A stretch of 62,650 bases of DNA, taken from positions 1-62,650 of the forward strand of contig NZ_LFIP02000007.1 of the NCBI RefSeq assembly GCF_001189235.2. Direction: 5' to 3'. The notes beneath the pieces are model-generated. The model had not been told where the DNA came from, made no database searches, and worked only from the letters and a program-made list of their open reading frames with translations. Below are positions 25,771-35,129 of this stretch, piece by piece (within the stretch, counting starts at the first letter, position 1; every line of letters starts with the position of its first letter). The DNA comes from Bradyrhizobium embrapense (GTDB lineage: Bacteria; Pseudomonadota; Alphaproteobacteria; Rhizobiales; Xanthobacteraceae). Both the position numbers and the translations under genes were made by a program.

Positions 25771-26000
25771 GACCGGGCCTCGAAGAACGCAGCGACACCT
25801 ACAGTGCCGAAAGCATGTTTGAATGTTCTGGGGAAAGTCTTAGGCGCGGCACGCGCCCCGACCGACCGGCACGCCGGAACCCAAGCCATGTCAATGGCTT
25901 GTGGTTCGACCGGCGAGCCCCTTTTATCTCGCCTTCCTAATCGGGCGTTCAAAGTCAACTCATTCCTACGCTTTTCTTCGACTCTTCGCACTTCAGCCAT
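25767..26000 (-). CDS. Small basic hypothetical protein coupled to the relaxase
   Basis: 77 residues, MAEVRRVEEKRRNELTLNAR at the start and FKHAFGTVGVAAFFEARS at the end. Its stop overlaps the relaxase start as ATGA, which suggests translational coupling. No family is recognised. The 300 bp further upstream (to the IS110 remnant at 26297) hold only a possible gene tail (frame 26059-26262) that I do not recognise. Confidence 0.42.
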   Translation of the reverse strand: MAEVRRVEEKRRNELTLNARLGRRDKRGSPVEPQAIDMAWVPACRSVGARAAPKTFPRTFKHAFGTVGVAAFFEARS

Positions 26001-26296
26001 GACAGACTCTCTCCATCGACAACGCACAAACGTCACCACGCCGCGCTTGTGGTTGCAGTCACCAGGCGGGGTCCATGCGTTCCTTCGCGTTCAGCACTTC
26101 GGCCGTCGCATGCTCTTCATCAGGTTCATAAGCAGTCCGGCTCCCGTCCCGAAGGGCGCGAGCAGGCAAGAGATAGCGGACATTCCCCGTTTCGCGGCCC
26201 CGCCAGGGGACGCTCACCGCGCGGATCTCTAGTTTCGTTCCTCCTCCACATGCCGGGCGCAAACCCAGCGCTAATCCGTCGTAGTCTGCACCGCGG

Positions 26297-27061
26297 CTAC
26301 CGTGCAGGCTTCAACCGCAGCCGTTGCGTGATCTTGGCGCCGAACCGGACGTGGAAGTCGGTCTCACTGACCCACATCCGAGGCAGAATGCTCGCAAGCT
26401 TGCGCGCGACCGCGGTGATAGCGCACAGCATGCTCGACCGTTTGGCGATCCACAGGCCCCACGCCGGCAGTGCCGACCGTTTCCTGACCCGCAGCAGCAG
26501 GCTTGCGGCCGCCTCGCAAAGCGACTCGCGCACTGCGACGTCGCCCTGTTTGCTGATGCGCACTTCATGATCGATCGACATGCCGGACTGGTGCTGTCTC
26601 GGCGCCAAGCCAAAATGTGCGCCTACCGATCGCGATCGGGCAAAGCGCCGGGAATCATCGAAGCCGACATTAAACGACAGGGTCGCAACGGGGCCGACGC
26701 CCAGAACCGTCATCAGGCGCCGGCAACCTGCATCATGCTGGACCACCTGCAGCAGCACACGATGCAGCCGATCATAACGCTCAAGGATGGCGCGGAGCAC
26801 ATCCGACATGGCTCTAATGGTCATTACGAAGATCGGATCGCTGCGCTCGATCAGCTCGCGGACGCGGGCCTCCAAGGCGCCACGGGCGACCGCTCCAACG
26901 AGCAAACCATAGGCCCGCAGCGCACGAATGTTGTTTTCGAAGTCGATCAGTTTGCGCTTGAGCAGCCTAACCTTGACCTCGCGAACGGCGAGACCCTCGC
27001 CATCGACGATGCAAAGACTGGTCTCCACAAGACCGATGCCCGACCCAACGAAAAGCCGCAT
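26297..27061 (-). pseudogene. IS110-family transposase with internal deletion
   Basis: 254 residues, versus about 340 for intact relatives. The C-terminal transposase_20 domain is recognisable: CRRLMTVLGVGPVATLSFN, SRSVGAHFGLAPRQHQSG, a serine-containing ISKQGDVAVRESL, and FHVRFG. The N-terminal RuvC-like DEDD part is damaged: the usual GLD is GSG, and the first acidic segment runs directly into the central helices (VREVKVRLLKRKLID), so about 90 residues are missing. It is inactive. Confidence 0.75.
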
Positions 27062-27221
27062 CGGAGCTCTCCTATGTGGCAACGACCAGCTAAGTCGTTG
27101 CACCGGGCTGTCGGATTCGCCCACACGGCGGCTATTCCTGTGCACCGGTTTCTCGAAGCCCGATTTGAAGGGCCGCTCTGCCATCAAGTTCCGTAGGCAA
27201 TCGCAATAGTCATTTATTGCG

Positions 27222-27497
27222 ATGACGTTGCCTGAAGGTTCACAATTGCGATGCGGTGAATCTAAAGAGGTGACGACGCGGTCTTCCCGCGATGAGTTGA
27301 ATGCCAAGCTGGTCGCCGAAGCCATTGCGGTGCTTCGCGAGTTGGTCTCACGCGCGCGAGACGCCGCAGACGAGTCGTACGATGACGGCCATTCGGTTGA
27401 TACCTGGAAGAGCGAGGACTTCCGCGCCGCGATCGAGTGCGCCGAAGCAGTGATCGCGAAAGCGGCATCTGCCATGGCAGGGCCCCGCACAGAGTAG
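27222..27497 (+). CDS. Small helical hypothetical protein
   Basis: 91 residues. From residue 17 on it reads as an amphipathic helical protein (SSRDELNAKLVAEAIAVLREL, then DGHSVDTWKSEDFRAAIECA). A GTG at 27270 is an alternative start. No family recognised. It lies on the strand opposite to the transfer genes, between the IS110 remnant and the lytic transglycosylase, so it is probably part of a later insertion. Confidence 0.4.
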   Translation: MTLPEGSQLRCGESKEVTTRSSRDELNAKLVAEAIAVLRELVSRARDAADESYDDGHSVDTWKSEDFRAAIECAEAVIAKAASAMAGPRTE

Positions 27498-27642
27498 GAG
27501 CTCGCCGAGTCGACGCATTGCCGGCCGAGGCCGCTAGTCTCGTCAAGACGTGACGTCCTGTGTAGCCCCCGGACGCACATGTCCTGCCTGCCCACTGCTC
27601 TCGCTCCTCCGCCGATTGATTGCTGAAGCAAGCCATTACTGG

Positions 27643-28365
27643 TCATCGTAATGCCCTCGAGTCCGATCGAGCTACAAAAACGCCAGTACGCCTGGGGGCC
27701 ATCTGCGAGACATCGGGCGACGAGATTGCAATCGTTGCGCAGCGCGAGAGCGCGAACGATGTCGGCCTACCGCGGATTTCCATCCGCTCAGCTCGTTCAA
27801 CGAACAGCGTCGCGGCTGCTGATGACCTCCAGCTCGCGGTACACGTCGGCGGCAGTTGAATGCCAAGCAAATTTGCTAGCTTTGCCACGTATGCTCGCGT
27901 CTCGTCTGGCAAAGGTGCTCCCGCGAGATGTTCTTCGTAGCGAGTTGGTCCCGCGTTGTACGCAGCAAAAGCGCCGCGCGAACCGTAGCGGTCGAGCAGT
28001 TCACGGAGATACGCCGTGCCGGCCAGAATGTTGTCACGCGGATCGTACGGATCGCTTCCTAGGTCATAGCGTTGGCGTAGTTCCGCCCAAGTCGCCGGCA
28101 TGATCTGCATCAGTCCCATTGCGCCCTTGGGCGACCTAGCATGCATGTCTCCAGCAGTTTCGATGCTCAATACCGAGCATATCCACCGCGCTGGGATCGC
28201 AAAGCGTCGTGAGGCTTCTTCGATGAAGGCCGGAAGCGTGTGGTTGGTTCGACAGATCGCTGGGAGCGCGGCGGACCCGTTTTTGGCCAGAGCGGTAGTG
28301 TCCGATGCGGTCAGAGCAAGCAGCAGCGACGCGACCACCCAAACAGGCACACCTGACCGAGCCAA
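27643..28365 (-). CDS. Lytic transglycosylase of the transfer region (VirB1-like)
   Basis: 240 residues from a proposed TTG start that gives a signal peptide (VWVVASLLLALTASDTTALA). The SLT domain is clear: catalytic Glu in SVLSIETAGDMHARSPKGAMGLMQ pattern (about residues 60-82), then MPATWAELRQRYDLG, NILAGTAYLRELLDRYG and AAYNAGPTRYEEH. It would open peptidoglycan for the mating channel. The C-terminus keeps the family ending VFVARSD. An ORF extending upstream to 28677 would overlap traF, so a later start is required. Confidence 0.82.
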   Translation of the reverse strand: MARSGVPVWVVASLLLALTASDTTALAKNGSAALPAICRTNHTLPAFIEEASRRFAIPARWICSVLSIETAGDMHARSPKGAMGLMQIMPATWAELRQRYDLGSDPYDPRDNILAGTAYLRELLDRYGSRGAFAAYNAGPTRYEEHLAGAPLPDETRAYVAKLANLLGIQLPPTCTASWRSSAAATLFVERAERMEIRGRPTSFALSRCATIAISSPDVSQMAPRRTGVFVARSDSRALR

Positions 28366-28370
28366 GTCTG

Positions 28371-28523
28371 CTATCGTGCTCGCGCCCGTGCGGCGTAAAG
28401 CAGCTTCGCGCTGATCATTTGGACCACCGCTGCGCCCGCCAGGCTTGCGAACGTCGGCTGGGACGGAGGAATGGTCCCGCAACCGATCCAACCGAGGAAT
28501 GGCGGGATAAACACGTAGAACAC
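28371..28523 (-). CDS. Possible 50-residue membrane protein
   Basis: Starting at GTG 28521-28523 the frame reads VFYVFIPPFLGWIGCGTIPP, then a second hydrophobic stretch FASLAGAAVVQMISAKLLYA, and stops at TAG 28371. It fills exactly the gap between traF and the lytic transglycosylase, in frame with traF beyond its stop. Two membrane segments and the fit in the gap support it; the GTG start and small size make it tentative. Confidence 0.35.
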   Translation of the reverse strand: MFYVFIPPFLGWIGCGTIPPSQPTFASLAGAAVVQMISAKLLYAARARAR

Positions 28524-28529
28524 GCACGG

Positions 28530-29042
28530 TCACTCCTCCCAGGTCCAGACCGGGAGCGCACAGCCAATCACCGCCGACGCCGGAAGAAAGCCAAAATATC
28601 GGCCGTCCATGGAGTCGTCCGACTGCCAATTCATGAGAAAGAGCTCGCCTTCGCCGACGGCGCGGCAGCCCTGCCATTTGGGCAGCGGCCGGCCGCGTCC
28701 GTCGCGGTCCTTCGCCTCGCCCACCGCAACATCATCCACCGAAATCGTGAGCCCGCTTCTGCAGACCGTCTGCCCGGGGAGTGCCAAGACCCGCTTTAGC
28801 ATGGGGACCCCGACCGGTAGATAGCCGTTCAAATCGAGGAAGGTCGCGAGCGGCTCCGGCGGTTGAACGGCGACCAGCTCGGTGACATGGAAGCGCTTCG
28901 TCGGTCGTAGGCTGTAGAGACCGATTGGCACGCTTGCCGATGCATTCCAAATGTAGAGTGGAAGTGGCTCCAGGACGATCGTCGCGATGAGTGCGGCAGC
29001 GGCCGCAAGCGTCGTGGTCAGCGTCATCAGGCGGCTCGTCAT
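28530..29042 (-). CDS. traF: Conjugative transfer signal peptidase TraF (S26 family)
   Basis: 170 residues. An N-terminal membrane helix (about 8-28) is followed by the catalytic Ser in SASVPIGLYSL and the catalytic Lys in VGVPMLKRVLALPGQTVC. The conserved box FLMNWQSDDSMDGRYFG lies toward the C-terminus. TraF matures the TrbC pilin and can cyclise it. The ATG overlaps the DUF2840 stop (ATGA). Confidence 0.9.
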   Translation of the reverse strand: MTSRLMTLTTTLAAAAALIATIVLEPLPLYIWNASASVPIGLYSLRPTKRFHVTELVAVQPPEPLATFLDLNGYLPVGVPMLKRVLALPGQTVCRSGLTISVDDVAVGEAKDRDGRGRPLPKWQGCRAVGEGELFLMNWQSDDSMDGRYFGFLPASAVIGCALPVWTWEE

Positions 29043-29503
29043 CGCATCACTCTGCGACGATGGAGCCAGGCCTGGTGGCGCGTTCTCGTGTATGGACGCG
29101 GGTTTTCGTTGACGGACAGACGGTTATGAACGTGATGCCAATGATCGGGAGCGACGTCAGCCGGATCGATTCCAAGCGCCTCGACGGCATCGATCGTCTG
29201 CAACACGCGCTCGACCTTCGGCCAGCCAGAGAGCCGCAGCACGATCTCTCCGCCGGGCCTCACATACGGTACGGTCGAGCAGCGCTGTCCCGGTGCGACC
29301 GCGCGCAAGATGTCAATCCGCGAGATGATCGTGCCAAAGTCGTTGGATGTCCAACGGACGAAGGCAAAGATGCTGCCCGGTGCAAATGACAGGACACGGC
29401 GGTGACGATCAACCTTTCGTTCCTTGACAACATGACCGAACCGAATGCGGTTTTCGATACGCTTCTCGAGCCACAAAACTTCCACTTCCGTGAGATCGTT
29501 CAT
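29039..29503 (-). CDS. DUF2840 domain protein
   Basis: 154 residues matching DUF2840 throughout: LTEVEVLWLEKRIENRIRFG, VLSFAPGSIFAFVRWTSNDFG, the conserved middle DILRAVAPGQ, and HVHNRLSVNENPRPYTRTRHQAWL at the C-terminus. The family is confined to the transfer/partition region of integrative elements; the role is unknown. Its start overlaps by 4 bp the stop of a gene whose body has been lost. Confidence 0.88.
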   Translation of the reverse strand: MNDLTEVEVLWLEKRIENRIRFGHVVKERKVDRHRRVLSFAPGSIFAFVRWTSNDFGTIISRIDILRAVAPGQRCSTVPYVRPGGEIVLRLSGWPKVERVLQTIDAVEALGIDPADVAPDHWHHVHNRLSVNENPRPYTRTRHQAWLHRRRVMR

Positions 29504-29619
29504 GCCGCCGCTCCCTGACGCTCGAATCGGGAACGGTATGCCTTGGGCTTAGCGAAACGCGTGTGCCTCTTCTGAAGGTGAGCAGGCCTGGCGGCCTGAC
29601 GTTGCCAGTCAGTTCCCAT
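29500..29619 (-). pseudogene. C-terminal stub of the gene upstream of DUF2840
   Basis: A basic tail of about 39 codons (HLQKRHTRFAKPKAYRSRFE near the end) keeps the ATGA overlap with the DUF2840 gene but has no recognisable body upstream, where IS110 sequence begins. In related elements a ParA-type ATPase gene occupies this place; I infer, but cannot prove, that this is its end. Confidence 0.4.
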
Positions 29620-29794
29620 GAAAGTTGAGGCTTGGTTCGCCAGAAAGAAGCCCAAGTATATATGGCTAGCAGCAGTACTGAGTTGTGCCCCCTTGCATGC
29701 CACGCTACGGCGACGATACCGCGCAACGATTCGCGGCTGGAGTGCGCCGCGCATTCCAGCCGTCGGCGACGAAGTCGAAGGATGGACTTGCACG

Positions 29795-29980
29795 CAGGGT
29801 ACGACGTGTCGCTGGATCCGAGACGATCTAGGAAATCGACCAACGTCCGGGCCGATTTCGGATTGGCGCCACGGCGCCATCAATCCGGACAAACCGGTCG
29901 CATCGGGAGCATCACCAAATGCGGCGACGAACTGACGCGGGCTATGCAGCACAAGGCGGCCATCACGATCCTGACGAGCA
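29795..29980 (+). mobile_element. IS110-family transposase fragment
   Basis: On the plus strand a stretch of about 55 codons reads DPRRSRKSTNVRADFGLAPR, RHQSGQTGRIGSITKCGDEL and TRAMQHKAAITIL. This is the C-terminal catalytic-serine part of an IS110/IS1111-type transposase. It does not match the copy at 26297 closely, and runs in the opposite direction. Both ends are missing. It separates the DUF2840 gene from the HTH gene. Confidence 0.65.
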
Positions 29981-30093
29981 TTCCCGACAATTTCAAGCCG
30001 GGTCTCGGGAGCCCGTAGCTCGCCGGGAACAAGGATCTGAAGTGCGCCGCGACACCGGCGGCGGTGCGCTGAGGATTTGCTAACGGACATGGC

Positions 30094-30372
30094 CTAGCGC
30101 CGCTCTTTGCCCGCATAGGGAATTGGCGCACGCCGTTTTGCGGGCAGTACGGTGCCGACACCAGGATCCGAGGTTGACTTCTTCTTGCCGAGTTTGGCCC
30201 ATGCTGTCAGGTCAGCTACTGAATAGACCACGCGTCCGCCAATCTTGTGATACTCGGGACCGGTTCCGTAGGTTCGGTGTTTCTCCAAGGTGCGGCCGGA
30301 CAAGCTCAAGAAGCGCGCGGCTTCGGACGTGCGTAAGTAACGCGGCGGCTTATCCGTGTTCGGATCGGACAT
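30094..30372 (-). CDS. Helix-turn-helix (AlpA/excisionase-like) protein
   Basis: 92 residues. The MerR-like HTH_17 domain is clear: PRYLRTSEAARFLSLSGRTL, EKHRTYGTGPEYHKIGGRVV and YSVADLTAWAKLGKK. Such genes open the replication/partition-transfer operon of integrative elements and act as excisionase-like or transcriptional regulators. The basic tail is longer than usual. The next gene of the module (a repA-type gene) should start near 30091, but only about 70 bp of plausible sequence remains before IS110 debris. Confidence 0.8.
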   Translation of the reverse strand: MSDPNTDKPPRYLRTSEAARFLSLSGRTLEKHRTYGTGPEYHKIGGRVVYSVADLTAWAKLGKKKSTSDPGVGTVLPAKRRAPIPYAGKERR

Positions 30373-31269
30373 TTGAAAAGCTCCGTGCTCCTTTGGAGCG
30401 CGTACGAGGTTCGCCGCGCGTCGACTGCCACGATCGCGGAGTAGAGGTGCTTAGGGGGATGCCGAAGATGATGCGGTGATTTTCGATACCCCCATCGAAG
30501 GCACTCGCCGCAGAAGCCTTTCAATGGCCGCCGATCTGTCAGAGCGAGGCTCCGCCCCCTCGGATCGTTCGATTGCGAGGAACCATGTCTTCTGAGCGCG
30601 GTCGGAATGCGTTTTTTTGCCGAGCAGCGCTCCGGCGATGATTCGATGGACGCCATCCCTCAGCAATGCGCGGCGGGCGCTCGGACATCCGCGACCCGTT
30701 GCGGAGGGCGAGCTGCCGCTATGGGAGCGTCTACCGTCTGACCGTTATTCGGCGAAGTGGACCTCGACGTGCGCTTCCAAAATCGATGGATATCCGAAAG
30801 CTCACGTTCCGCAGCACCTTTGATGCGATGAACTTGGAGCGAAATACTCACGGTCCAGAGCTTGAGGAGCGCTCCGGCGGTGCCTGAGATGATCGAGCAA
30901 TATCTTCCGCGGGTCCGTGGCACGGTCATGCTCAAGCAAGAGCGAGGCTCGACGTGCGGCCACGCTCGGCTGGTATCTCTTGCTCAAAATTGAAATGATC
31001 CGCTCGGATCGAGGCTGTGCCCTGGCATGGCTTGCCAATCGATCGAATCCTGACGGAAGCAGATGGCTCAGTCGGACTGACAGAAATTGCAGCCAGTCCG
31101 CCGTGTGAAAGCCGGGGCGAGGGGCCGCCGAAGTCGGAAACTCATGGCCGGCAGCCGCGAGCGGGGTAAAATAGTACCTTATGTTATTCTGCTTCCCGGT
31201 TTGCCAGCTAGGCAAATTGTAATCTTCCTGCTACATATTGACCAAATATGAAGTGCGAAGACGTCAAAT
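30373..31269. other. About 900 bp without a confident gene
   Basis: Several short minus-strand frames (30451-30666, 30660-30935, 30802-31215) run into each other and could be pieces of a decayed DUF2285-type gene, which normally precedes the HTH gene. None keeps a family motif I can name. AT content rises near 31180-31260, just before hipB, where a promoter for hipBA is likely. Confidence 0.4.
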
Positions 31270-31605
31270 ATGCCTACGCCACACAATCCTCCCGCTGCGG
31301 TACGACGCGCGCTACGCAAGCTTGGGGCGGACATCCATGATGCCCGTCGACGCCGACGGCTGCCGATGGCGGTCGTGGCCGAGCGCGCCTTCACGTCCCG
31401 ATCGACCCTGCAAAGGGTCGAAGCCGGTGACGCCAGCGTCAGCATCGGCATCTACGCCGGCGTGCTGCAGGCGCTCGGCCTGCTCGAGGGGCTGGGTCAG
31501 GTCGCCGACATCAGCAACGACAGCGTCGGCCAGGCCCTTGCCAGCGCGCAGCTTCCCAAGCACGTCCACCTCAAGCGGCGAACCGGACCATCCCACGATG
31601 GCTGA
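31270..31605 (+). CDS. hipB: HipB-like antitoxin (XRE-family regulator)
   Basis: 111 residues with a Cro/C1 helix-turn-helix: VRRALRKLGADIHDARRRRR, LPMAVVAERAFTSRSTLQRV and EAGDASVSIGIYAGVLQALG. The C-terminal tail is short. Its last codons overlap the hipA start by 8 bp, as is usual for hipBA. The HipB protein binds its own promoter and neutralises HipA. Confidence 0.85.
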   Translation: MPTPHNPPAAVRRALRKLGADIHDARRRRRLPMAVVAERAFTSRSTLQRVEAGDASVSIGIYAGVLQALGLLEGLGQVADISNDSVGQALASAQLPKHVHLKRRTGPSHDG

Positions 31606-32845
31606 CTTCGAGGTGCACATCGATCTGGACGGTCGCACGCGCCCGATAGGGTTGGCGAGGAGCAATCGCGTCAGAGGCGTGGAGACCATCCTCTTCGAGT
31701 ACGACGCTGCATGGCTTGAGAATCCGGATCGCTTCTCGCTCGAGCCCGCACTTGCACTGACACGCGGCGCATTCGCTCCTCCCGCCCGATTAGCCATCTT
31801 TGGCTCCATTGGCGACTCGGCGCCGGACACCTGGGGCCGCCGCCTCATGCAGCGCGCCGAGCGCCGCCTCGCCGAACACGAGGGCCGTGCCGTTCGCACC
31901 CTTGCGGAAAGCGACTATCTGCTGGGCGTCGCCGACGAGAGCCGGCTAGGCGCGCTCCGTTTCCGCTGGATCGACGACGACGTTTTCCAGGCACCGGCCC
32001 GGGCCGGCGTTCCTGCCCTGATCGAACTCGGCCGGTTGCTCCAAATCACCGAGCGGATTCTCCGGGATGAAGAAACAGATGAGGATCTCCAACTCATCTT
32101 TGCCCCCGGCTCTTCCCTCGGCGGCGGGCGCCCGAAGGCCTCAGTCATTGACCAACATGGTCGCCTCTCCATCGCAAAATTCCCGAAGGAGACTGACGAC
32201 TATAGCATGGAGACCTGGGAAGAGATCGCACTGCGGCTGGCTGGCCAGGCAGGTATCGCCACTCCGCAACACGAACTGATCGACGTCGCCGGCAAGCCGG
32301 TCATGCTGTCGCGGCGCTTCGATCGCGACGGTGCGATCCGCATCCCGTTCCTGTCGGCGATGGCGATGATGGGCGCCAAGGACGGTGAGCGCGGCAGCTA
32401 TCCGGAGATCGTCGATGCCCTTGCTCAACACGGCGCACAAGGGAAAACGGATGCCCATGCCCTTTATCGGCGTGTCGTCTTCAACGTGCTGATCTCCAAT
32501 GTCGACGATCACCTCCGCAACCACGGTTTCCTGTGGCTGGGAAAGGCAGGATGGTCTCTCTCGCCGGCATACGACCTCAATCCCGTTCCAACTGATCTCA
32601 AGGCCCGGGTGTTATCGACGAACATCGATCTCGACGAGGGCACCTGCTCGCTCGATCTGCTGGAGGCCGCATCGGAGTTTTTCGCGCTCACGCTGCCGCA
32701 GGCCCGCGCGATTATCAAAGACGTCGCCGTCGTGACGGCAACCTGGCGCGAAACCGCCAAAACGGTCGGCGCCCGCACGGCCGAAATCAACCGCATGGCT
32801 AGCGCCTTCGAGCACGAGGATCTAAAACGGGCGCTGGCGCAATGA
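31598..32845 (+). CDS. hipA: HipA-like serine/threonine kinase toxin
   Basis: 415 residues. The N-terminal couple-hipA domain is followed by the glycine loop GSSLGGGRPKASV, the ATP-binding Lys in LSIAKFPKE, catalytic VLISNVDDHLRNHGFL (Asp and Asn both present) and the metal Asp in LSPAYDLNPVP. HipA phosphorylates a glutamyl-tRNA synthetase in E. coli; the target here is unknown. The gene is intact, unlike many around it. The start ATG sits inside hipB. Confidence 0.88.
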   Translation: MADFEVHIDLDGRTRPIGLARSNRVRGVETILFEYDAAWLENPDRFSLEPALALTRGAFAPPARLAIFGSIGDSAPDTWGRRLMQRAERRLAEHEGRAVRTLAESDYLLGVADESRLGALRFRWIDDDVFQAPARAGVPALIELGRLLQITERILRDEETDEDLQLIFAPGSSLGGGRPKASVIDQHGRLSIAKFPKETDDYSMETWEEIALRLAGQAGIATPQHELIDVAGKPVMLSRRFDRDGAIRIPFLSAMAMMGAKDGERGSYPEIVDALAQHGAQGKTDAHALYRRVVFNVLISNVDDHLRNHGFLWLGKAGWSLSPAYDLNPVPTDLKARVLSTNIDLDEGTCSLDLLEAASEFFALTLPQARAIIKDVAVVTATWRETAKTVGARTAEINRMASAFEHEDLKRALAQ

Positions 32846-33166
32846 CGAGAACGTTCCTTCACAGCTTCGAGCCAGCGACAGCGAGCCCCATCACCGGCGG
32901 CAGACAAAGCTCGAGGCAGCCGACACCAAGCGCTCGTCGCGACCTGCAAGGGCGATGCGGCGACCGCCTCGTTAGAGGCGAGCCATGTCAGGGACCCGGA
33001 AGCCGGCCACGCCATCCCTCGCCTCGGCGCCCTTCGCAGCCTGTCTCGTGTCCACGTGCTGGCGCCGGGTGAGCGCCTCTCGACAAATGCAGTCGCCGCT
33101 GCTCGTATACTCCACCTCGGGATGCGGATGTTCACCACTATCGGCATAACGCAGCGACCGCGTCAT

Positions 33167-35129
33167 TCAAGCGGCGGGCGTCGACCATTGCTTGTCTTGA
33201 TGGAGCAGAGCGAAAATGTGATCCTCCGCGACCGGTCGACCGATGAGATATCCCTGCACTTCATCACAATAGGTTTGACGCAAATAGTCGAGTTGCTCGG
33301 TTGTTTCGACGCCTTCGGCGACCACGCCGATCCGCAGGTCCCGCGTCAGTGCGATGATCGATTTTACGATCGCCGCATTATCCGGTCGCCTCAGCATGTC
33401 CCGTATGAAAGACTGATCGATCTTGATGCGAGTGTAAGGCAGTTTCAGCAAATAAGTCAGCGACGAATATCCCGTTCCGAAATCGTCAAGTGCCACCGTC
33501 ACTCCCAATTGCAGGAGTGACGTCAGGATCGATGACGCCGGCGCGTACTTCGAGATCAGCATCGACTCGGTTATTTCGATTTCGAGACGATGAGGAGCAA
33601 CTCTGGCTTGGGAGAGGGCCTGCACGATTGTCTGCAGGATGCCGGTGTTATGAAATTGAGCCGCCGAAAAATTCACGGCGACCCTGAGGTCCGACGGCCA
33701 GTTCGATAGCGTCGCGCAGGCGCGTCGGAGCACCCACTCACCGATTCCGTGGATCAGTCCGGTTTCTTCGGCGATTGGGATGAACTCGGTCGGGGAAATT
33801 ATTCCACGGACAGGATGCCGCCAGCGAAGCAACGCCTCAAAGCCGGTGATTCGGTTCGCGTGAATATCAAAGAACGGTTGGTAGAGGAGGAACAGTTCGT
33901 CTCTGTCGATCGCGAACTCCAGATCCCGCTGCAGCGCCCTGCGCTCGTGCGCTGATTTGTCGTCGTTGATCTCAAAGAAGCAGATCGTTCCCGGCCCCGC
34001 CTGCTTGGCACGATAGAGCGCAATGTCGGCATTCCTCAGGAGCACATGAGGTACGTCGCCGTCGCGCGGGGCCACTGCGATTCCGATGCTGGTCGCGCCC
34101 GCGATCTCGCATCTTTCGATCGCGAATGGTTCGGCGAAGGCGCCGACAAACCGCTCGGCGACTTCCAAGGCGTCCTCCACCTTGGTCAGATTGGTCATAA
34201 CAAGCGCAAATTCATCACCGCCGATGCGCGCAACGGTATCGGTCTGCCGTACGCATCGCTGTAGTCTCACCGCCGCCTGCACGAGAAATTCATCGCCAGC
34301 GAGGTGGCCGAATTTGTCGTTCACGTCCTTGAAGCGATCGAGGCCGAGAAGAAGAACCCGCAAATTCCTCGCCCGTGCGGGCGAGCCTATTGAGGGCACC
34401 TTCTAAGCTCTCATTGAAGGCAAAACGGTTCGGAAGTTGGGTCAGGGTATCCCGTCGGCCCCTCCTTTCGGCCTCCAGTTGAGCAATAGCGCGTCTGGTA
34501 AATTCGAAGGAATGGGCGAAAACGCCGCGCAGGAGCACGAAGCCATAGGCCACGACCAGGATAGCGACGAGCAGATAGGCGAAATCGTCGTTCTTGCCGA
34601 GGCAAATTGCCGTACCCACAAAGATCGGAGCCGTGAACGCAACTGCCGCCGCCGGAATCGTGGCGAAGGCGAATGCGCCACCTGCAAGCATTCCAGAGCA
34701 GAGACATGTAATGACGAGCTGCCCGCCATTGGATGCGTTCGCGAAGAAAGCCACCGGCACAATTGCCCAGGCGGTCCCGAGAACCAGCGCATTCCGTACC
34801 AGCCGGTGCATGGCCTGGCGCGACACGAACTGAGGCTTCGTCATCAGTCGTGATGAACGCGCTTTCAGGCCTATCGATAGCGCGCCGCAGACGACAGTCG
34901 CCGCCCAGATCAGGGCAAAGTTTCTGTCGGGCGAATGCCAAAGGGCAATTGCGAGCACGGTCGCATTGCAGGCGTTGGCCAGCATGATGCCCAGCGAATA
35001 GCCAAGCACGAGGGAGATCTGCTCGGCACGAATGTATCCTGCAACCGCTTCATCAGTGACCGGCCCGCCAAATGCCGCCAAATCTCCGGCTAGGAGCTTC
35101 GAAAGCCAGGAGTTCAGATATGCTCTCAT
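33167..35129 (-). pseudogene. GGDEF-EAL protein with membrane sensor, frameshifted
   Basis: The first frame (ATG about 35129) encodes six or seven hydrophobic segments and the beginning of a GGDEF domain (LTQLPNRFAFNESLEGALNR). At 34362-34364, a run of three A on the plus strand, it shifts. The other frame then continues LRVLLLGLDRFKDVNDKFGH, the active-site RIGGDEFALVM, and an EAL domain with GFEALLRWRHP and DDFGTGYSSL down to the stop at 33167. Rejoined it would be a cyclic-di-GMP cyclase/phosphodiesterase with intact GGDEF and EAL motifs. A one-base indel, real or a sequencing error, is the only visible defect. Confidence 0.78.
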
